Assembly (NCBI GenBank): GCA_038240295.1
Contig: JBBSDW010000109.1
Coordinates: 1-11,264, forward strand
DNA length: 11,264 bases
Reading direction: 5' to 3'
Source of the DNA: JABDDM01 sp038240295
Lineage (GTDB): Bacteria; Bacteroidota; Ignavibacteria; Palsa-1295
The notes beneath the pieces were generated by a model. The model worked only from the letters and a program-made list of their open reading frames with translations, did not search any database and was not told where the DNA came from. Each line of letters opens with the position of its first letter. Positions within the stretch are counted from its first letter, which is position 1. This document shows, piece by piece, positions 6,395 to 11,264 of the stretch. The translations under genes were made by a program, and so were the position numbers.

Positions 6395-6748
6395 ATGAAA
6401 CCTAATATCCTGATAGTGGACGACAACAAGAATCAGACGCTCGTCCTTAAAACGCATCTGGGCCTCAAAGGCTACCAGACAAAGGTGGCAACTTCCATCG
6501 AAGAAGCAAAAGGCATTCTTGAATCCAAAAGCATCGCGTTGCTTTTGAGCGATGTCCATCTTCCCGATGGAACGGGCTCCGATCTGCTGGGTGCCAGCGG
6601 CGTGATGAGGTCAATCGCCATGAGCGGCGACACGCAGCCGGAGCAAGTGGCTGCGGCAAAGCAGGCGGGCTTCGACGCCTATCTTATCAAGCCATTCACG
6701 ATCGAAGAGCTTGTAAATACCATCGAGCAGCTCTTTCCTCAGACTTAG
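6395..6748 (+). CDS. Single-domain response regulator (CheY-like receiver)
   Basis: This 117-residue protein consists only of a receiver domain: acidic pocket Asp9-Asp10 (LIVDDN), phospho-acceptor Asp53 (LLLSDVHLPDGTG), Ser77 in the switch position (AMSGD) and Lys99 in IKPF. The receiver is thus intact and there is no output domain, so it would act by protein-protein contact or in a phosphorelay. The spacing from Asp53 to the switch Ser is 24 residues, against 30 in CheY, meaning a shortened alpha3/beta4 region. The ATG at 6395 gives the usual MKPNILIVDD start; in-frame TTG (6377) and GTG (6389) are alternatives. GGAGG at 6371-6375 is 19 nt before the ATG, which is too far to decide. No histidine kinase is in the window. 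It is convergent with lptE, 21 bases between stops. Confidence 0.9.
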   Translation: MKPNILIVDDNKNQTLVLKTHLGLKGYQTKVATSIEEAKGILESKSIALLLSDVHLPDGTGSDLLGASGVMRSIAMSGDTQPEQVAAAKQAGFDAYLIKPFTIEELVNTIEQLFPQT

Positions 6749-6767
6749 GTAGCGCTACCAGAAGCGC
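6748..6767. terminator. Palindrome/hairpin at the convergent junction of response regulator and lptE
   Basis: GGTAGCGCTACC (6748-6759) is a perfect 12-bp palindrome overlapping the last base of the response regulator stop. An alternative hairpin GCGCT (6752-6756) / AGCGC (6763-6767) with a 6-nt loop fills the gap up to the lptE stop. No U-tract follows on either strand. A bidirectional terminator or a protein-binding site are both possible. Confidence 0.3.
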
Positions 6768-6769
6768 AG

Positions 6770-7258
6770 TTACCAGTTCGAGATCGTGGCGAGCAAGAGA
6801 TCATCCGTCAGCTTATCCTCTGCCTGGGTGAGAGCCAGTTTCAGTCCCTCTAAATTTAGAGAGATGGCGTAGACCGCGCTTTGCTGGAAATCCCGCTGCC
6901 AGAATAGCTTCTGCTTCTTCTGATCGAAATAAACTGCGGTCACATAGATCGTTACCTGCTTATTCGTCAGCGTCTCACCCTGACGAACTCCTGTCGCTTC
7001 ATCGGTGATCCGATTGATCGTGATCGTAAGCAGCGCATCGCCATTCGAGCGCGAGGCGACCTGCAGCGATCCTTCGCGAATGAATTTCGTGATCAGTGTT
7101 TGCGTAAGGTTCTGACGAAGATCGGACTGCCCGAAGGCAGAAATATCTTCGGCAAGCGGAATCGCGATGGTATGGATATGCGACGGAATACTCGCGCCGG
7201 TAAATGAATAACAACCGCTGAGCGCAACGAGCAAGAGTAACACTACGGCATTACGCAT
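6770..7258 (-). CDS. lptE: LptE-family LPS-assembly lipoprotein
   Basis: This 162-residue outer-membrane lipoprotein begins with a short signal peptide ending in lipobox LSGC with Cys16. It is followed by YSFTGASIPSHIHTIAIP, which I recognise as the conserved start of the Bacteroidota/Chlorobi LptE-like family. LptE plugs the LptD barrel and helps insert lipopolysaccharide in the outer leaflet. The body (SDLRQNLTQTLITKFIREGSL, then TITINRITDEATG and VYVTA-like strands) fits a small alpha/beta LptE fold, but the family is divergent from E. coli LptE. The ATG at 7258 is chosen; it overlaps the sigma-54 activator stop by 8 nt (ATGCGTAA), implying translational coupling. The alternative in-frame TTG at 7267 would give three more residues. 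No lptD is in the window. The family call is good; function is inherited from the family. Confidence 0.85.
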   Translation of the reverse strand: MRNAVVLLLLVALSGCYSFTGASIPSHIHTIAIPLAEDISAFGQSDLRQNLTQTLITKFIREGSLQVASRSNGDALLTITINRITDEATGVRQGETLTNKQVTIYVTAVYFDQKKQKLFWQRDFQQSAVYAISLNLEGLKLALTQAEDKLTDDLLLATISNW

Positions 7259-8489
7259 TTTCAGCAAGCCCCTGTTCTTTCATTTTTCGATAAAGTGTTC
7301 GTTCACTGATACCAAGCGATTGTGCGGCCACACGTCGATTGCCCTTGAAAAAATCGAGGGCTTGGCGCAATGCTTCACGTTCGACCGATTCGAGCGACTG
7401 GATCAACGGATGCTCCGTCTTGGGTTCGTTGGCAGCGGGCAGCGCAAGTTGACCTGCGTGTGCACCGCTCGCGCCCGCCAGCATGGATTTGATCTCGCGA
7501 AGTTCATTTTTTAGCTCGAGCAGTGCCCGATAGATCAGTTCGCGCTCCGTCTGATCATTCGGCAGCGACGACATGAGCGAGGGCACGGGTAGATTCCGAG
7601 TCGGCTCCTGCCAGAATTGATCGCCATCGGAAAGCGCACGTTGGGTCGCATCGCGGGTGATCTTGACCGGCGTCGGACCCGACCGACCGACCGCAGAAAG
7701 CACGACGAGTTGCTCCATCACATTTCGAAGTTCGCGAACATTTCCTCGCCATTCATGATCGATCAAAAGGTGAATGCCTTCGCTATCGATCGAAGGCATT
7801 TGATCGAGTCGATGCTTTTTCACGAAATCGCGAAGCATGGCTTCGATCAAGAACGGAATATCCTCGCGCCGATTGCGCAGCGGCGGTATCCGGAGCATCA
7901 CTGCACGCAACCGATAATAAAGATCGGCGCGAAATCTTCCGGAGCGAACCTCGAGTTCGAGATCGCGATTCGTGGCCGCAAGAATTCGAGCATCTGTAAT
8001 GAGTGAGGCCGTGGAACCGACGCGTGTGAACACTCCGGTCTCAAGCACGCGAAGCAGCTTGACCTGCAACTGGAGCGGCATCTCGCCGATCTCGTCGAGA
8101 AAAAGAGTGCCACCATTCGCCGCTTCAAAAAATCCCTTCCGCTGAGCGTGCGCCCCCGTAAAGGCGCCTTTCTCGTGACCGAATAACTCGGACTCGATCA
8201 ACCCTTCCGGGATCGCGCCGCAGTTGACGGTGATGAAGGGCCCACGTTTGCGCTGGCTCAAATCATGGATCAATCTCGCAAGTACTTCCTTGCCGGTTCC
8301 GCTTTCGCCGAGCAACAGCACCGAGATCTCGGTCGGGGCGATCGCGCGAATGACGCCCACAAGTTCGCGCATTTCATGACTTGCCGCCACGATATGCTCG
8401 GGCAGCGGCTCTTCACCATGCCGTACCGGCACCGGCAAGTTGCGCCGAAGTTTCTGTTCGTTCGTTTCGATATTTATGATCTCAGGCAT
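7251..8489 (-). CDS. Sigma-54-dependent transcriptional activator (AAA+ with Fis-type HTH), no receiver domain
   Basis: This 412-residue enhancer-binding protein drives open-complex formation by RNA polymerase with sigma-54. Counted from the ATG at 8489: a short N-terminus without receiver, GAF or PAS domain; Walker A GESGTGKE (61-68); GAFTGA sigma-54 contact loop (108-113); Walker B GGTLFLDEIGEM (126-137); the Arg-finger region FRADLYYRL (186-194); sensor II WRGNVREL (247-254); then a variable linker and a C-terminal Fis-type helix-turn-helix (about 369-408, ending SERTLYRKMKEQG). Lacking a regulatory domain, its activity may be set by abundance or by a partner protein, as for PspF. An in-frame TTG at 8537 would overlap the divergent peptidase start and is less likely. 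It is transcribed together with lptE (8-nt overlap), suggesting an envelope-related regulon. Confidence 0.93.
   Translation of the reverse strand: MPEIINIETNEQKLRRNLPVPVRHGEEPLPEHIVAASHEMRELVGVIRAIAPTEISVLLLGESGTGKEVLARLIHDLSQRKRGPFITVNCGAIPEGLIESELFGHEKGAFTGAHAQRKGFFEAANGGTLFLDEIGEMPLQLQVKLLRVLETGVFTRVGSTASLITDARILAATNRDLELEVRSGRFRADLYYRLRAVMLRIPPLRNRREDIPFLIEAMLRDFVKKHRLDQMPSIDSEGIHLLIDHEWRGNVRELRNVMEQLVVLSAVGRSGPTPVKITRDATQRALSDGDQFWQEPTRNLPVPSLMSSLPNDQTERELIYRALLELKNELREIKSMLAGASGAHAGQLALPAANEPKTEHPLIQSLESVEREALRQALDFFKGNRRVAAQSLGISERTLYRKMKEQGLAENA
7760..7806. repeat. Long imperfect hairpin inside the sigma-54 activator gene
   Basis: A perfect 10-bp stem AATGCCTTCG (7773-7782) / CGAAGGCATT (7791-7800) with an 8-nt loop is flanked by an outer 6-bp stem CGATCA (7760-7765) / TGATCG (7801-7806); a 7-nt bulge lies on the left side only. 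It falls in the part coding for the helical region just before the sensor II WRGNVREL motif. It may be a chance effect of the GATC/TCGA-rich composition or an mRNA structure affecting the regulator-lptE transcript. Confidence 0.45.
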
Positions 8490-8569
8490 TGAACGGTAGA
8501 ACTTCTTCACAACCGCTCTAAGTTCGAATGAGCACAAGACATTTCTCTTCGCTTTTTAGCAAACGATTC
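8490..8569. promoter_or_regulatory. Divergent intergenic region, sigma-54 activator / M1 peptidase
   Basis: Eighty bases separate the two preferred start codons (8489 on minus, 8570 on plus). Promoters for both genes are expected here. I could not recognise a -24/-12 sigma-54 element, a convincing -35/-10 pair or a Shine-Dalgarno site for either gene. If the peptidase starts at the in-frame ATG at 8528, the gap shrinks to 38 bases. Confidence 0.3.
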
Positions 8570-10468
8570 ATGCGCGTAAGAATTCTTTCGCTTTTATTCA
8601 TCTTCGCGTTTTCGGGACTTTGTAGTTCACATGCCTTCGGGCAGGACAAAGGCTACGACGTTACCTACTACAAAGCAATCATTCATCTTGACCGCGTACA
8701 CGATTCAATAGATGGCGTGGTCACGATGACGGGGCGGGCGCAAACGGCGCTGACGCAAATTCTCCAGCATGCGAAATTTCTAACGATCGATAGCATTTTG
8801 ATCGGCGGAGCGGCCATCAAAGGCCCGTTCGCCTCCGATTCAAATGGCGCCTATTTCGTAACCATACCGCAGATCGCGAACGGAGCTTTGTTTTCGATCA
8901 GCACCTATTATCACGGCAAGGGCATGAGCGAAGGCGGCTCGTTCCCATGGGGCGGCGTATCAGATTCGACCGGAATGCTCTTCGCGATGGGCGTGGGCTT
9001 TAGCGCGCCCTACATCTCCTGCACAAGACATTGGCTCCCATGTTACGATCTGCCGGACGATAAAGCCGATTCCGTCGATTTTATCTTTCTTGTCCCCGAC
9101 TCGGAGGTTGTTGCCTCGAACGGCACGTTCCTCGGAGTGCTCCCGACGAAAACGGAGGATGGATATCACTGGCATGAATCGAACCCGATCGCGACATACT
9201 TACTGACCTTCGCAACCGGCGGCTTTCAAAAACTCGACATCACTAACTCGCTTTCCCTGCCCTTCGAAGTATATGCTTTCGCGAAGGATACGCTCGCTAT
9301 TCGGAAGGAGATGACAACCTATGTTGCGCCAGCGCTTGCATTTTTTGACTCGCTCTACGGTAAATATCCCTTCGAAAAAGTTGGCTACGTAATGGCGCCC
9401 TTTGGATCGATGGAGCACCAGACGATGATCACGCTCGACCCGAGCGCGATCAATGCCTCGAGCACGACTGCCCAGCATGAACTTTCGCATCAATGGTGGG
9501 GCGACCGCGTGACCTGCAAAACATTCGACGACGCGTGGCTCAACGAAGGGTTCGCAACGTTCAGCGAGTCGCTGGTGCTGGAGCGGTTCAATGGCGTCGC
9601 CAGCTATTGGTCGAAGCAGCATTCGAATATTGCCGGAGCGATCGCCAATGGCTCTACGATCGCGATGTACGGCGCCCCAAACCATACGAAACCTCGTAAT
9701 AACTATCCTTCGCCGATCATCTATCAAAAAGGCGCGGCCGTGCTTGGGATGCTCCGGTATTTACTCGGCGATTCGCTATTCTTTCATGCGATCAGAACCT
9801 ACGGCGACCGACATGCCTACAGCACCGCGACAAGTTTCGATCTTGAATACGATTTCGAATCGGCTACCGGTCAGGACCTCGGCTGGTTCTTTAACAAGTG
9901 GGTATTCGGTACCGGCTACCCGCAGTTAAAGATCACCTCGCATCATGGCGGCAACGACGTTTCGATCGCGATTTCGCAAATTCAGGACAGCATCAAATAC
10001 GGTTTTTTTAGACTCCCACTCATTATCGAAGCCCGCAAAAAAGGACTGACCGAACGAGTGCCGATCTGGCTCGATTCCACTTCACTCACTCAAACGCAGG
10101 TGCACTTCGGCTTTTCACCAGACTCTATCGTCGTCGATCCGGATGGAGCTCTGATCAAGAAAGTTGTGAGTCAAACGCTCGATGTTCCCGCAGGAGCAAC
10201 TTCGCTTCGGACGCAGCTTCGTATCAAGAATAACCCGGTGCGCAATGGAGAGATCAAGATCGGCATCAGCGCTGGACATGAGATCGGAAGAGTAAAGCTC
10301 GACATCATTAACGAGACTGGCTCACTTGTAAAATCGCTCCTAAGCGATACGCTTGATTCTCGCAGTTTCGAGCACGCATACGCTCTTGCTGGAGTTGGCC
10401 CGGGAGTTTATTTTCTCAAGCTCGCTACTCGAGCGGAAACAAGTGTCCTGAAATTTTTCGTCGAGTGA
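8570..10468 (+). CDS. Secreted M1-family zinc aminopeptidase with T9SS sorting domain
   Basis: This 632-residue metallopeptidase should remove N-terminal residues from peptides outside the cell or at its surface. The ATG at 8570 gives a compact signal peptide (MRVR, a hydrophobic core, then SSHAFG-Q); the ATG at 8528 would add 14 residues and a long charged N-region. Counted from 8570: the N-terminal beta domain has SCTRHWLPCYDLPDDKA (about 150-166); the substrate amine-binding GSMEH (279-283, counterpart of GAMEN); zinc site HELSH (303-307) with third ligand Glu326 in WLNEGFA, 19 residues on; and catalytic Tyr385 in YQKGA. So the active site is complete. The last 80 or so residues (IKNNPV, a VKLDIINETGSLVKS block, GPGVYFLKL) form a T9SS type A sorting domain. 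Its 3' end is one base from the convergent VWA gene. Family and secretion route are confident; substrate unknown. Confidence 0.92.
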   Translation: MRVRILSLLFIFAFSGLCSSHAFGQDKGYDVTYYKAIIHLDRVHDSIDGVVTMTGRAQTALTQILQHAKFLTIDSILIGGAAIKGPFASDSNGAYFVTIPQIANGALFSISTYYHGKGMSEGGSFPWGGVSDSTGMLFAMGVGFSAPYISCTRHWLPCYDLPDDKADSVDFIFLVPDSEVVASNGTFLGVLPTKTEDGYHWHESNPIATYLLTFATGGFQKLDITNSLSLPFEVYAFAKDTLAIRKEMTTYVAPALAFFDSLYGKYPFEKVGYVMAPFGSMEHQTMITLDPSAINASSTTAQHELSHQWWGDRVTCKTFDDAWLNEGFATFSESLVLERFNGVASYWSKQHSNIAGAIANGSTIAMYGAPNHTKPRNNYPSPIIYQKGAAVLGMLRYLLGDSLFFHAIRTYGDRHAYSTATSFDLEYDFESATGQDLGWFFNKWVFGTGYPQLKITSHHGGNDVSIAISQIQDSIKYGFFRLPLIIEARKKGLTERVPIWLDSTSLTQTQVHFGFSPDSIVVDPDGALIKKVVSQTLDVPAGATSLRTQLRIKNNPVRNGEIKIGISAGHEIGRVKLDIINETGSLVKSLLSDTLDSRSFEHAYALAGVGPGVYFLKLATRAETSVLKFFVE

Positions 10469-10469
10469 C

Positions 10470-11264
10470 CTAATCCCGCGATCCAGGATACTTCTTCCGG
10501 CGATTCCTAACGTAGTCAACGAAGACGAACTGGCCGAGATCGTTAAGTCCCGAATAGTACGCGCGGCCCTGATTTGCTTTTGTTAATTCTTCGACGAAGT
10601 TGATGAGATAAGGGTCCTGCGCGATCATGAATGTTGTGATCGTGATCTTCTCGCGGCGGCAGGCTACGGCTTCGTCGAGTGTTTTGTTAACGATCTTCGG
10701 ATCGAGACCGAACGAGTTTTTATACAGTCTTCCGCTCTCGTCGAACATTGCCGAAGGCTTGCCATCGGTGACCATGAAGATCTGCTTGTTCGCATTTCCC
10801 GATCGCCGCAAAAGCTGCCGCGCGAGTTTGAATCCTGCGCGCGTGTTCGTGTGATAGGGTCCGACTTCGAGAAATGGCAGCTCGTTGACCGTGATAAGTT
10901 TGGCTTCGTCGCCGAAGGTGATCACGTAGAGGCTATCCTTCGGATAGCGTGTCATGATGAGTTCGCTGAGTGCGAGTCCAACTTTTTTTGCTGGCGTGAT
11001 ACGGTCTTCACCGTAGAGGATCATCGAATGCGAGACATCAATCATGAGCACTGTTGCGCAGCTTGTCAAGTGCTCCGTCTCATAAACCTCGATGTCTTCT
11101 TCCGAAAGCTCGAGCGAGCGAATGTTTGGATCGCCTAAGGATCCTTCGCCCGTGATTCCACCTTCCGTCAGCATTCGCTTTTGCGCGTTGCGGATCGTCT
11201 GTGTAAAGTCGATGTTGCTCGCCTGATCGCCGAACGCGTAATTTTTTGTATTCGATGTTCGATC
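10470..11264 (-). CDS. von Willebrand factor A (VWA) domain protein, N-terminally truncated by the window edge
   Basis: The frame stays open to the last base, so the gene begins to the right of the window; 264 residues are visible. The ATG at 11174 is internal: the upstream 30 codons (including NYAFGDQASNIDF) continue the protein. A complete MIDAS metal site is present: DVSHS (codons 11039-11025), the Thr in HTNTRAG, and the Asp in MVTDGKPS. The C-terminal half (GLDPKIVNKTLDEA, TTFMIAQDP, then a basic tail) closes the VWA fold. No signal peptide or membrane segment is visible. From memory of similar proteins, such VWA proteins are commonly encoded next to a MoxR/magnesium-chelatase-like AAA+ ATPase and act together in complex assembly or metal insertion; that partner would lie off the right edge, which is inference. 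It is convergent with the M1 peptidase, with one base between stops. Confidence 0.88.
   Translation of the reverse strand, partial: DRTSNTKNYAFGDQASNIDFTQTIRNAQKRMLTEGGITGEGSLGDPNIRSLELSEEDIEVYETEHLTSCATVLMIDVSHSMILYGEDRITPAKKVGLALSELIMTRYPKDSLYVITFGDEAKLITVNELPFLEVGPYHTNTRAGFKLARQLLRRSGNANKQIFMVTDGKPSAMFDESGRLYKNSFGLDPKIVNKTLDEAVACRREKITITTFMIAQDPYLINFVEELTKANQGRAYYSGLNDLGQFVFVDYVRNRRKKYPGSRD

Noticed and set aside
9200..9727. Minus-strand open frame (175 codons) opposite the M1 peptidase
   Set aside because: Arg-rich, no domain, antisense to the intact zinc-site region.
1..11264. CRISPR array, tRNA/rRNA, insertion sequence, toxin-antitoxin or phage genes
   Set aside because: No regularly spaced repeats, cloverleaf-like tRNA segment, transposase/integrase or paired small-gene module was found on either strand.

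Overview
The window looks like chromosomal DNA of a Gram-negative bacterium of the Bacteroidota/Chlorobiota (FCB) lineage, perhaps a Kapabacteria- or Ignavibacteria-like group. The placement is inference from gene content. Two large exported proteins end in type IX secretion (T9SS) C-terminal sorting domains. MetF has the form and insert typical of Bacteroidota. A receiver-less sigma-54 activator is fused by an 8-nt overlap to an LptE-type lipoprotein, a pairing I associate with Bacteroidota. Lipoprotein signal peptides are frequent. Most start codons lack a well-placed Shine-Dalgarno sequence, and TTG or GTG starts are used. No tRNA, rRNA, insertion sequence, phage gene or CRISPR array was seen. 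No gap between genes exceeds about 115 bases.

Left part (1-5468, all on +). This holds the 3' portion of a secreted LamG plus sialate-O-acetylesterase-like (SGNH) protein with a T9SS tail. It is followed by a lipoprotein methionine-R-sulfoxide reductase (MsrB), a Tat-exported Rieske [2Fe-2S] lipoprotein, a KirBac-type inward-rectifier K+ channel, and methylenetetrahydrofolate reductase (metF). The gaps of about 70-115 bases do not suggest one tight operon. Several contain inverted repeats ending at or just before the next start codon. The clearest is a perfect 10-bp hairpin 11 nt before the metF ATG.

Middle part (5469-8489). A minus-strand alpha/beta-hydrolase (putative lipoprotein) converges on metF. 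It is divergent from a single-domain CheY-like response regulator on +. That regulator converges on the minus-strand pair sigma-54 activator then lptE. The two convergent junctions are very tight (22 and 21 bases) and carry only short GC-rich hairpins without U-tracts.

Right part (8490-11264). A secreted M1 zinc aminopeptidase with a T9SS tail is divergent from the sigma-54 activator. It ends one base from the stop of a convergent von Willebrand A (MIDAS) protein that runs off the right edge.

Functionally, most genes concern the cell envelope: OM/LPS assembly (LptE), lipoproteins, T9SS cargo hydrolases, periplasmic redox proteins and an ion channel. One central-metabolism gene (metF) and two regulators are interspersed. 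I found no convincing new multi-gene system. The more interesting points are the leader hairpins, the Tat-lipoprotein Rieske without visible bc-complex partners, the regulator-lptE coupling, and the architecture of the LamG-esterase.
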